20,242 nucleotides of DNA from a virus, in IMG/VR virus record IMGVR_UViG_3300048591_000021, positions 1-20,242 of that record; one strand, 5' to 3'. Positions 1-7,665 of the stretch are shown here, piece after piece. Numbering within the stretch: position 1 is the first letter of the stretch; every line of letters starts with the position of its first letter. The notes under the pieces were generated by a model, which was given only the letters and a program-made list of their open reading frames with translations, was not told the origin of the DNA and ran no database searches. Position numbers and translations under genes: made by a program.

Positions 1-158
1 AATATACATTACATAATATATCTAGACAGGGACAGTCTAAGTACGACAAGGTCTTTATAACTAACATTGAATATATTGGCAAGGAAGATGGTTATTGTAT
101 CTCGGTAGATAGTGAAGATAAGACATATATCACCAAAGACTATATAGTTACACACAAT
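1..158 (+). other. C-terminal end of an intein at the terminase P-loop
   Basis: About 52 codons of an intein are visible, in the terminase frame. The segment ends with typical intein blocks F and G: YCISVDSEDKTYITKDYIV then THN, followed by Ser (codon 159-161) as the first C-extein residue. The penultimate His and terminal Asn are at 153-158. The extein after the junction (SFLLAVYAWLKM, then KIVVVGSGFRQSK) matches the terminase stretch that follows GKS/GKT of Walker A, so the insertion very probably splits the P-loop between Lys and Ser. The N-terminal splicing half and any homing endonuclease lie outside the window. Confidence 0.85.
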
Positions 159-3089
159 TCATTCTTACTAGCTGTTTATGCTTGGCTAAAAATGGTACTT
201 ATACCAGAAACCAAGATTGTTGTGGTAGGCTCTGGCTTCCGTCAGTCTAAGATTATTCTTGAGTATATGGAAACTATCTGGAAGAAGGCCCCTATACTTC
301 GTAGTATATCAGACAGAAGGGATGCCCTAAGTAAAGATGTTGATAGGTGGAGGGTAGCTTTCCATGATAGTTGGGCTATAGCTGTACCTATTGGTGATGG
401 TCAGAAAATTAGAGGTTTGCGTGCCCATACAGTTATTGCGGACGAATTTGCTTGTCTAGATGAGAATACTATAATAGAAACCAATAATGGTTTAATGAGA
501 ATTAAGGATACTTTTATAGATGGTATCCAAATACTAAATCAAAACGGTCAGTTAGAAACTCCATCCAAATTTATTAAAACACCATTAACAGACGTATATG
601 AAATTAAGACTAGTCGTGGCTATGGCTTTAAATGCTCTAATATACATAAAGTAAAAACAAGCAGTGGTTGGAAGTTAGCAAAAGACCTGACCAAGTATGA
701 CTATTTGGTGTTTGACAATCAATATGTATTTCCTAATAAAGAAAAGGATGTTCTTACAAGGAAAGAGGCGTGGTTATTAGGACTGGTGGTAGCCAAAGGA
801 ACTTGTACGAAGAAAAATGGACTATCTATTAAAACAACAGACGTAGATACTGTAAATAAAATACGTAACGAATATTCCGAGTACCTGCCCAAAATTTATA
901 CTAGAACAGCTTATGTAGACAGTAGGGGCTGGAATTGTAAACAGTCATATGAAATTGTGTTTAAAAAAGCTTTGAGAGATAGGTTTTTTGAACTTGGCCT
1001 AGAGTATGTAACATCACACAAGAAAGAGATTCCTAGTGCTATATTAAAATCATCAAGAGATGTTGTTATATCCTTCTTATCTGGTTTATTTGATGGGGAT
1101 GGTTCTGCTTTCATTTGGGAAAGTAGCGGTAGGAAGATGTTAGGTATTGCCTATTATTCTGTTTCTGAAAAATTGATTAATGAGATACATATACTATTGT
1201 CTAAATTAAATATCATAGGTAATAAAGTATCTAGGAGTAGCAAAATGTCTAATAATATGCAGTGGATGTTAAGGTTTAATAGTGACTATGCGCATTTCCT
1301 ATTTGAAATGTTAAATATTGATAGGTGGCACGCTATTAATATAGCAGACCTAGATGTGGATAAGAAACCTAAAAAGCTAGGAGTTACATTTGCAAAAGAC
1401 AAGAAAAAATGGAAATGCTCTCCATACTATTGTGGTAAACTAAATAATCTTGGTTATTATCATACAGAACAAGAGGCTATAGATGCTGCCAAGTCTTTTT
1501 GGGAAACTCACCCAAGTCTCTTAAAGGTTAGTAGCGTTACTAAACTGGCTGTACAACAACAGCTATATGATTATGAGTTGCCCGACACACATAGTTTTTA
1601 TGGAAATGGCTTTGTACAACATAACTCCATCCCTCTTCAAATATATGAAACTGTTATTGCTGGTTTCGGTGCTGTTTCTGCTGACCCAATTGATAACGTT
1701 AAAGCTGCGGCTAGACGTAGGAAGATGAAGTCTCTTGGTTTATGGAACGAAGAGTTGGAGGCCAGTTATGAAGAAGGAAGGGTTGGCAACCAGTCTATTA
1801 TTACAGGTACAGCCGATTATGCCTTCAAACCATTCGCCCAATACCATAATCAGTATCAGCGTATCATAAATAGTAAGGGTGATATGCGTGTAATAGCAGA
1901 TATCTATGGTGGAGAAGAGAATGTACCAGAAAGCTTTGATTGGCGTAACTATGCAGTTATTCGTATTCCATATGAGCTTATTCCAGAAGGTTTCATGGAT
2001 GACAAGACCGTAGCCCGTGCCAAAGCTACTGTTCATAATGGTATTTTCCAAATGGAATATGGGGCCGTCTTTACCGAAGATAGCGAGGGATTCTTTAAGA
2101 GAAGCCTTATCGAGAGTTGTGTAACTAGCGATATTCGCCCCATCTATCTTCCTTCTGGCCCAGTGTGGTTCGACGCTGTAACCAAGGGCAACCCTAAAGA
2201 GAAATATGTATATGGAGTTGACCCTGCATCTGAGAACGATAATTTCACTATAACAGTCCTACAGTTAATGGAAGACCATACACGCGTGGTCTATTGTTGG
2301 GCCACTAACCGTAAGAACTTTAAGGAAAGACAAGATGCGGGTTTATCAAACGAGCATGATTACTATGCTTATTGTGCTAGAAAAATACGTGATTTAATGA
2401 GAACTTTCCCTCCCGTCCGTATTGGTATGGATTCCCAGGGTGGCGGTGTCGCTGTTATGGAAGCATTACACGACCCTGATAAAATGTATCCAGGTGAGCA
2501 ATTCTTGTGGCCTATCATCAATCCTGAAAAATCGGCGGACACCGACTTAAAGCAGGGCTTACATATAGTAGAGCTTGTTAACTTTGCTAGTGCTGAGTGG
2601 ACTGGTAATGCCAACCATGGTATGCGTAAGGATTTGGAGGATAAGGTTCTTCTCTTTCCAAGGTTCGACCCAATCACACTTGGACTTGCTCATGAGAACG
2701 ATGCGGCTGCCTACAAAGCAGGAGACAAGAGCCGTCTATACGATTCCTTAGAAGACTGTGTTATGGAGATAGAGGAGCTTAAGGATGAGCTAGCCATGAT
2801 AGTTATGACTAAGACTCTTATGGGTAATAGAGATAGATGGGATACGCCAGAAATCAAGGGTAAGGATGGAAAGAAAGGTAGGCTGAGAAAGGACCGCTAT
2901 TCTTCTTTGGTAATAGCTAATATGTTGGCTCGCGTTATACATAGAACGGACGTTACGCCTACTTATATCGTTATTGGTGGCGCGGTCCACAATATGGTAC
3001 CAGCCAACCCAAATATGGGCCAATTATACGCTCCAATAGGAAGTCATGTTTTTGAGCCAGGAATTTTTCAGGCAGTTCGTAGGATTTAG
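1..3089 (+). CDS. terL: Terminase large subunit, 5'-partial, with two inteins
   Basis: ATP-driven motor and nuclease that packages phage DNA through the portal. The frame starting at base 3 is open from the left edge to the TAG at 3087-3089, so the ATG at 192 is internal and the true start is outside the window. Extein parts seen: 159-452 (start of the ATPase just after the P-loop, then Walker B VIADEFA at 432-452) and 1626-3086 (coupling motif SIITGTA, then an RNase H-like nuclease). Likely nuclease acids are Asp at 2220 (YGVDPAS), Asp at 2430 (IGMDSQGG) and Asp at 2892 (RKDRYSS), in the order and spacing usual for terminase nucleases. The GK of Walker A is not visible because it lies upstream of the first intein. 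The protein works only after both inteins splice out. It is followed after 47 bases by the portal gene, the normal order. The family call is firm; the packaging type (cos, pac) cannot be told. Confidence 0.93.
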   Translation, partial: YTLHNISRQGQSKYDKVFITNIEYIGKEDGYCISVDSEDKTYITKDYIVTHNSFLLAVYAWLKMVLIPETKIVVVGSGFRQSKIILEYMETIWKKAPILRSISDRRDALSKDVDRWRVAFHDSWAIAVPIGDGQKIRGLRAHTVIADEFACLDENTIIETNNGLMRIKDTFIDGIQILNQNGQLETPSKFIKTPLTDVYEIKTSRGYGFKCSNIHKVKTSSGWKLAKDLTKYDYLVFDNQYVFPNKEKDVLTRKEAWLLGLVVAKGTCTKKNGLSIKTTDVDTVNKIRNEYSEYLPKIYTRTAYVDSRGWNCKQSYEIVFKKALRDRFFELGLEYVTSHKKEIPSAILKSSRDVVISFLSGLFDGDGSAFIWESSGRKMLGIAYYSVSEKLINEIHILLSKLNIIGNKVSRSSKMSNNMQWMLRFNSDYAHFLFEMLNIDRWHAINIADLDVDKKPKKLGVTFAKDKKKWKCSPYYCGKLNNLGYYHTEQEAIDAAKSFWETHPSLLKVSSVTKLAVQQQLYDYELPDTHSFYGNGFVQHNSIPLQIYETVIAGFGAVSADPIDNVKAAARRRKMKSLGLWNEELEASYEEGRVGNQSIITGTADYAFKPFAQYHNQYQRIINSKGDMRVIADIYGGEENVPESFDWRNYAVIRIPYELIPEGFMDDKTVARAKATVHNGIFQMEYGAVFTEDSEGFFKRSLIESCVTSDIRPIYLPSGPVWFDAVTKGNPKEKYVYGVDPASENDNFTITVLQLMEDHTRVVYCWATNRKNFKERQDAGLSNEHDYYAYCARKIRDLMRTFPPVRIGMDSQGGGVAVMEALHDPDKMYPGEQFLWPIINPEKSADTDLKQGLHIVELVNFASAEWTGNANHGMRKDLEDKVLLFPRFDPITLGLAHENDAAAYKAGDKSRLYDSLEDCVMEIEELKDELAMIVMTKTLMGNRDRWDTPEIKGKDGKKGRLRKDRYSSLVIANMLARVIHRTDVTPTYIVIGGAVHNMVPANPNMGQLYAPIGSHVFEPGIFQAVRRI
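453..1625 (+). mobile_element. Complete intein with LAGLIDADG endonuclease, after terminase Walker B
   Basis: A 391-residue in-frame intein. It begins with Cys (453-455, block A CLDENTIIET), has a block B-like stretch with CSNIH and GWKLAKDL, and ends with block F/G (YDYELPDTHSFYGNGFVQ, then His-Asn), the Asn codon at 1623-1625, followed by Ser. Splicing would join DEFA to SIPLQ, restoring a normal terminase sequence. The middle carries two LAGLIDADG-type helices: WLLGLVVAKG (771-800) and FLSGLFDGDG (1074-1103). The first has Lys (795-797) where the metal-binding acid is expected; the second keeps Asp (1098-1100). A block H-like stretch follows (KLINEIHILLSKLNI). Next is an AP2-like domain (1380-1503), listed separately. 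Splicing residues look intact, so splicing is likely functional; DNA cleavage may be impaired. Confidence 0.93.
1380..1503 (+). other. AP2-like DNA-binding domain inside the intein
   Basis: About 41 residues, GVTFAKDKKKWKC, then GKLNNLGYYHTEQEAIDAAK, follow the AP2/ERF pattern: G-V plus basic beta strands with a conserved Trp, then G-K-x-x-x-LG-x-[YF], then T-x-x-E-A and a short helix. AP2 domains are known in phage homing endonucleases, more usually of the HNH type, where they help bind DNA. Here the domain sits between the LAGLIDADG unit and the C-terminal splicing blocks, so it probably adds target-site affinity. It was recognised by pattern only. Confidence 0.65.
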
Positions 3090-3091
3090 GT

Positions 3092-3130
3092 GTATTATAA
3101 TTACAGTGCGATTGTAATACGATTAAAGGA
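3092..3130 (+). promoter_or_regulatory. Hairpin/leader element before the portal gene
   Basis: The gap between terminase and portal holds an 11-pair imperfect inverted repeat with two G-U pairs (GTATTATAATT at 3092-3102, GATTGTAATAC at 3110-3120) around a 7-base loop. It is followed by GATTAAAGGA, which includes the portal ribosome binding site. There is no T-run, so it does not look like a terminator. A similar element (GTATTATAA, AATACG, TTAAA, AGG) precedes the connector gene at 8781. It could be a late promoter, an RNA-processing site or a translational element. Confidence 0.45.
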
Positions 3131-3136
3131 AATTCT

Positions 3137-5332
3137 ATGACGAAAAAGTATCCTAAGAGCGAGATGGTCAACTCTATTCTTCATTCTGATGAACCAGCCT
3201 TTACGTCTTGGCTAGAGGGTGATGCCCAATCTAAACAGGAGGCATTCAAAGAATCTGCTAAGTCTCTTTCTGAGTACATTGGTGTCTCTAGGGCAGATAC
3301 CCGTTTCAACGATTTCTCCAATTTGCTTCCTGGCATATCTGGTCGCCCTGGCCTAACTAGGGATGGATATAATTATTTTCGCCCAGAAGAAGCTAGTCCA
3401 ACACGCCACAGAGATATTATACTAAGATGTAATGATATCTATCAGGGTGTAGGTTTAATCCAAAATGTTATTAATCTGATGGGAGACTTTACTGCCCAGG
3501 GCGTTAGGCTTAGTCATCAGAACAAGAAAATAGAGAAGTTTTTCAACAATTGGTTCAAGAAGGTGAATGGGCCAGAACGCACAGAGCGTATGGCAAACTA
3601 CCTATATCGTTCAGGAACCGCTATTGTTCGTAAGCAAACCGCAAAGATTAGTGTCCGAACCGGAGAAAAATTATACAAAACGTCTGCCGACCCAGACCTC
3701 AAGAATGAGGATGTACAACCACTTTATAAGACAGAGAAGCGTGAAATTCCTTGGAGGTACACATTTCTCGACCCTGCTACGGTAGTAACGGTGGGCGGCT
3801 CCCTATCTTCTTTTGTTGGTAATCCTAGATATGCTATTGTTTTGCCAGACAAGATTCGTCGTCAAATAATGTCTCCTAAGACAGAAGTTGAGAAGCAGAT
3901 AGTAGATATGTTACCAGACGATATTAAGAACGCCGCTAAGAAGAAAGCCCCTTATATTCTTCCTTCTGAAAAAACAATGGTCGTCCACTTTAAGAAAGAT
4001 GACTGGGATGAGTGGGCCTATCCTATCATCTACTCTATCTTCAAAGATGCGGTAGCTTACGAAAAAATGAAGCTGGCCGACATTGCTGCTTTAGACGGAG
4101 CTATCTCTAATATCCGTATCTTTACCGTCGGTGATATAGCTAATAACATTCTACCTACAGCTTATGCTGCTGCCAAACTAGCAGAAATCCTGCAAAGCCA
4201 TACTGGTGCTGGTACCATGGATATCATTTGGGGTGAAGACCTTAAGCTTCAAGAAACCAAAAGTGAGGTTTATAAGTTTTTGGGCGAAGAGAAGTACAAG
4301 CCCATTCTGAACGCATTATACGCTGGTTTGGGCATTCCACCAACATTGACTGGAACCTACGGAGCAGCAGGCACCACCAATAATTTCATTTCGTTGAAGA
4401 CTTTAACGGAACGCTTGGAGTATGGTCGTGCCCGTATTATAGAATTTTGGGAGAAGGAAATCGCCATAGTACAAGAGGCTATGGGTTTTCGCTTTCCGGC
4501 TCAGGTAGAGTTCGACCTTATGAACTTGGGTGACGAGCAATCCATACTGAGGTTGTATATGGACCTTGCCGACAGACTTATGATTTCCGATGAGACACTA
4601 CAAAAGGTATTCAAACAAGACCCTGAGATGGAAAGACTAAGAATCAACCGTGAGGCAAAGGATAGGGAAGCAGGCAGAAGGGTTGGCAAGACAGGGCCTT
4701 TCTTCGAGCCAGAACCAGACGAAAGCCTAAAGAAGATTGCATTGCAGCAGGGTGTTGTGACGCCAAGCCAGTTGGGCTTGGACCTACCTCCACCTAAGGA
4801 AGGCGAGGTTACTATGATGGATAAGAAGCATGAGCAGGATATGAAGAGGCAAGAGTTAGCTAATAAACAGAAGATTGCTCAGCAGAAGATGAAGGGTAAG
4901 CCAGGGCAGGGGAGACCAGTCGGTAAGAAGGATTCTACTAAGAGGAAGACTAAGACTTTTAAGCCACGCTCTAAAGCGGCTACTATGGTATGGGCAAATC
5001 GCGCACAAGCCGAGATAGCTGAGATTTTGAACCCAGGACTTTTGGCAACATATGGCAAGAAAAACTTCAGGATGCTTAGTACATCTGAGGCTGAGGAAGT
5101 AGAAAGAATCAAGTTTGGGGTATTATCAGAGATAGAACCTTTTACCACTATTACTGCGGATGTTATCAAGGGTGCCCTTAATTTTTCATTCACTTATTCA
5201 GAAATGAGTAAATTATATAGAAAACATCTATCTCAGGTGTTAGGTGAAAATGGGGAAACTTTATCAGTAGACGATATTAAGCAGATACAATCTTGTGTAT
5301 ATGCAGACTATTATGGAGGAGAAGATGAGTAA
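3137..5332 (+). CDS. Portal protein
   Basis: Dodecameric ring at the capsid vertex through which DNA enters and leaves, and the docking point for the terminase and later the neck. 731 residues, somewhat long for a portal. Position right after the terminase and before the prohead protease is diagnostic. The N-terminal region has the usual portal pattern of an early helix (GLIQNVINLMGDF, residues 106-118) followed by a mixed alpha/beta wing region; around residues 380-440 is the GIPPTLTGTYGAAGTTNNF type of segment seen in portals. Unusual is a strongly basic, Lys/Gln-rich stretch at about 560-613, followed by a further C-terminal domain. Such a basic tail could face DNA or scaffold (inference). 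AAAGGA lies 7 bases before the ATG. The last 8 bases overlap the next gene. Confidence 0.88.
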   Translation: MTKKYPKSEMVNSILHSDEPAFTSWLEGDAQSKQEAFKESAKSLSEYIGVSRADTRFNDFSNLLPGISGRPGLTRDGYNYFRPEEASPTRHRDIILRCNDIYQGVGLIQNVINLMGDFTAQGVRLSHQNKKIEKFFNNWFKKVNGPERTERMANYLYRSGTAIVRKQTAKISVRTGEKLYKTSADPDLKNEDVQPLYKTEKREIPWRYTFLDPATVVTVGGSLSSFVGNPRYAIVLPDKIRRQIMSPKTEVEKQIVDMLPDDIKNAAKKKAPYILPSEKTMVVHFKKDDWDEWAYPIIYSIFKDAVAYEKMKLADIAALDGAISNIRIFTVGDIANNILPTAYAAAKLAEILQSHTGAGTMDIIWGEDLKLQETKSEVYKFLGEEKYKPILNALYAGLGIPPTLTGTYGAAGTTNNFISLKTLTERLEYGRARIIEFWEKEIAIVQEAMGFRFPAQVEFDLMNLGDEQSILRLYMDLADRLMISDETLQKVFKQDPEMERLRINREAKDREAGRRVGKTGPFFEPEPDESLKKIALQQGVVTPSQLGLDLPPPKEGEVTMMDKKHEQDMKRQELANKQKIAQQKMKGKPGQGRPVGKKDSTKRKTKTFKPRSKAATMVWANRAQAEIAEILNPGLLATYGKKNFRMLSTSEAEEVERIKFGVLSEIEPFTTITADVIKGALNFSFTYSEMSKLYRKHLSQVLGENGETLSVDDIKQIQSCVYADYYGGEDE

Positions 5333-5612
5333 AGTAGTAATTACGTTAGATACGGCTACAAAGGAGTTGGATGTAAAAGTAGACGGTAACTCTTTAGACG
5401 ATGTTACTAGTGTCTCTATTTATAAGTATGAAGATTATCATGATGAGGAAAACGTAAATATTTCTATCAATCAAAGGAAAGAACCAGAAGAAAAGAACGG
5501 AATGTGTATCCACACAACTCTGACTGCTTCTGAGAGTGGTGACCTAGTTGTTGATAAAAATGCCCCAAGTCCTGTTCAAAGTTCCATTGCCAACTTTATA
5601 AAGAGTAGATAA
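5325..5612 (+). CDS. Small hypothetical protein between portal and protease
   Basis: 95 residues from the ATG at 5325, which has a strong GGAGGAG at 5315-5321. An in-frame ATG at 5295 would lengthen it by 10 residues but lies deeper in the portal gene and lacks as good a ribosome binding site. The start overlaps the portal stop (ATGAGTAA) and the stop overlaps the next start (TAATG), so the three genes are translationally coupled. The protein is acidic, rich in beta-prone residues at the N-terminus (VVITLDTATKELDVKV), with no signal peptide or membrane segment. I recognise no family. The position suggests a head-assembly accessory role. Confidence 0.8.
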   Translation: MSKVVITLDTATKELDVKVDGNSLDDVTSVSIYKYEDYHDEENVNISINQRKEPEEKNGMCIHTTLTASESGDLVVDKNAPSPVQSSIANFIKSR

Positions 5613-7162
5613 TGTCATATCAGATTCCTGTATATAAAGCTGAGGTTGAGGCTGGCATTGCCGAGTTGGTACGTTCCAGCGCCTCTGTTGCTTATTGCGC
5701 TCAGGTTGAAAAGAACCTGGCTAGCCAAAAAGACATCAATGAAATAATGGCTATTCTAGAGAAGTACGACAAGAAGCTTGTGGCCTCTATTGGTGATAGC
5801 GACTTATATCCTGCCAGGTCCATTCTTGCATCTACAGTTTGGAATAAGAATGATGATATTTTCCATAAGGCTGATACGTGGGCTGCACGCCACTCTCCTT
5901 CTCATAAACCCGACAACCTAGAACATAATGAAAAGGTTATAGTGGGGCATATGATTGATACATGGGTTATAGATTCAGACGGTAAGGTAATAGCTGATAA
6001 TACTACTATAGATGACCTTCCAGATTTATTCCACATTTTTAATAGCTCAGTTATATACAGAAGTTGGTCAGATGACGACTTAAGAAAGAAGGTTGAAGAC
6101 TTAATAGAAAAGATAGAAGCTGGTAAGGCTTTTGTATCCATGGAATGTCTTTTCCGTGGTTTTGACTATGGGCTTATACTACCTACTGGTGAGCAGCATA
6201 TTGTGGCCCGTGGCGCAGAAACAGCCTTTTTAACTAAGCATTTGAGGGCATATGGTGGTGAGGGCAAGTACGAAAACTATAGAGTTGGGCGTGTATTACG
6301 TAATATGACGTTCTCAGGCAAAGGATATGTTGGGCGTCCGGCCAACCCAGACAGCGCTGCATTTCCTTGGGAAAACAGTATTAATTTTACAAAAGCAACA
6401 GAAATAAATCCATTTTCAAAAGCATCTGGTGTATCTATATTATGCAAGGGTATTCCTACAGAAGAGGAAGCCACTGCTAACACGAATAACAAACAGGAGA
6501 TTAGTAATATGACCGCAGATATTAACAAGGTTCTTGAAGACCAAGTAGCTGAGCTAAAGGCCCAGGTTAAGACGTTGTCAGACGAGAATAAGACTCTTGC
6601 CACAACGACAACCAAGGCTTCTGTTGAGAAGCTTGAGGCTTCCATTACTGACTTAACTGCAAAGCTTGAGGCTGCTAACGCAGCTAAGGCTGCAAAGGAG
6701 ACTGAGTTGGCTGCTGCTGTTACAGCAAAGGCCGAAGTTGAGAAGCAGCTTGCTGATATTACCAAGGCCAAGACTGACCTTGAAACCGACCTTAACAAGA
6801 TTAAGGCAGACGCAGCAAAGGCAGCACGTATTTCATCTCTTGTAGAGGCTGGCGTTTCCAAGGAAGTTGCAACAACTACCGTAGAGAAGTTCAGCGCTCT
6901 ATCTGACGAACAGTTCGCAGCAATCGCTGAGCTTGCCATCAAGGCAGCTAAAGCTGAATTCCCTCCTGCTGACGATAAGAAGAAAGATGACAAAAAGAAG
7001 AAGAGTGACGCTACAGAATCAGCGCTAGAAACGGCTGAGACTGAAGAGGAGCCTGCTCTTTCTGCATCTGCTAGTGAAGATGACGCAGATAAGACTGTAG
7101 AGACACGTAAAGCTCTAGCAGCTTGGTTTGAGTCAAGTGGTATCGGTGGTAGCACCAAGTAA
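5612..7162 (+). CDS. Prohead protease fused to scaffold protein
   Basis: 516 residues in two parts. Residues 1 to about 260 look like a head-maturation protease: His113 in VIVGHMIDTWVID and Ser176 in AFVSMECLFRGFD are the likely catalytic pair, and the domain ends with a FSGKGYVGRPANP segment close to those in other prohead proteases. Residues about 300-430 are a long Ala/Lys/Glu-rich coiled coil typical of scaffolds, followed by a Lys-rich stretch (DDKKKDDKKKK) and an acidic tail. Known systems use the scaffold to shape the prohead and the protease to remove it. The order portal-protease-scaffold-capsid supports this. A second start at 6509 probably gives free scaffold, as lambda does with C and Nu3. 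The catalytic residues are inferred by pattern and not confirmed. Confidence 0.82.
   Translation: MSYQIPVYKAEVEAGIAELVRSSASVAYCAQVEKNLASQKDINEIMAILEKYDKKLVASIGDSDLYPARSILASTVWNKNDDIFHKADTWAARHSPSHKPDNLEHNEKVIVGHMIDTWVIDSDGKVIADNTTIDDLPDLFHIFNSSVIYRSWSDDDLRKKVEDLIEKIEAGKAFVSMECLFRGFDYGLILPTGEQHIVARGAETAFLTKHLRAYGGEGKYENYRVGRVLRNMTFSGKGYVGRPANPDSAAFPWENSINFTKATEINPFSKASGVSILCKGIPTEEEATANTNNKQEISNMTADINKVLEDQVAELKAQVKTLSDENKTLATTTTKASVEKLEASITDLTAKLEAANAAKAAKETELAAAVTAKAEVEKQLADITKAKTDLETDLNKIKADAAKAARISSLVEAGVSKEVATTTVEKFSALSDEQFAAIAELAIKAAKAEFPPADDKKKDDKKKKSDATESALETAETEEEPALSASASEDDADKTVETRKALAAWFESSGIGGSTK
6509..7162 (+). CDS. Nested scaffold protein from an internal start
   Basis: In-frame ATG (residue 300 of the fused gene) preceded by AACAGGAGATTAGTAATATG. 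This nearly copies the leader of the decoration gene at 7186 (AACAGGAGATTTAAGTAATATG). The predicted product has 217 residues: coiled coil, basic patch, acidic C-terminus. The start separates protease and scaffold at the domain border, which makes independent scaffold translation likely. It needs protein-level proof. Confidence 0.7.
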   Translation: MTADINKVLEDQVAELKAQVKTLSDENKTLATTTTKASVEKLEASITDLTAKLEAANAAKAAKETELAAAVTAKAEVEKQLADITKAKTDLETDLNKIKADAAKAARISSLVEAGVSKEVATTTVEKFSALSDEQFAAIAELAIKAAKAEFPPADDKKKDDKKKKSDATESALETAETEEEPALSASASEDDADKTVETRKALAAWFESSGIGGSTK

Positions 7163-7185
7163 ATAAAACAGGAGATTTAAGTAAT

Positions 7186-7644
7186 ATGGCTCTTAAAGCA
7201 GATAGACACGAAGCGCGCACAGATATTTCATTCTTCATGAATACAACTGGCAATCGTGGTGTAATTGTTGTCCACGACACAAGCGCATCTGGTGCTGGTA
7301 TGGACGCAGCAGCAGCCGTTGTAAAGATTCCAACAGCAGGCTTCTCTGGTAGTTTGCCAGCCGGTTTGCTATTGTGCGACGTTGTAAACTACGACTTAAC
7401 TCGTCAGCATATCAATTGGCACAAAGATGAGGTTCAGATTGGTGGTAAGGTTACGTTGTTGAAGGACGGCTGGGTTGTAACAAACGCAGTTTCCGGCTCC
7501 CCAACAGCAGGTCAGACAGCTTATTATGACCAAAACGGTAACCTAACACCTACAGATGGTGGCGGCGGTGTCAAGGTTGGCCGTTTCCTAACATCCAAGG
7601 ATGCGGACGGTTACGCTAAAGTTGACATTAACATAACAGGCTAA
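7186..7644 (+). CDS. Head decoration / capsid-stabilising protein (probable)
   Basis: 152 residues, small, beta-rich and Gly/Ala-rich, without a signal peptide. The position between scaffold and major capsid is that of lambda gpD-like and DUF2190-like decoration proteins. The C-terminal pattern (GGVKVGRFLTSKDADGYAKVDIN) resembles the end of such proteins, where a GR-x-L plus polar loop plus V-D-I strand closes the fold. AGGAG lies 11 bases before the ATG. It probably binds the expanded shell at three-fold or quasi-three-fold sites (family knowledge). Alternative: another minor head protein. Confidence 0.65.
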   Translation: MALKADRHEARTDISFFMNTTGNRGVIVVHDTSASGAGMDAAAAVVKIPTAGFSGSLPAGLLLCDVVNYDLTRQHINWHKDEVQIGGKVTLLKDGWVVTNAVSGSPTAGQTAYYDQNGNLTPTDGGGGVKVGRFLTSKDADGYAKVDINITG

Positions 7645-7665
7645 TTAGAGGAGATACAATATATC

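Noticed and set aside
6277-7158. 293-codon open frame on the - strand
   Set aside because: It is opposite the Ala/Lys-rich scaffold region, where biased codons keep the antisense frame open. The composition (long Ser/Ala/Val runs) is not protein-like.
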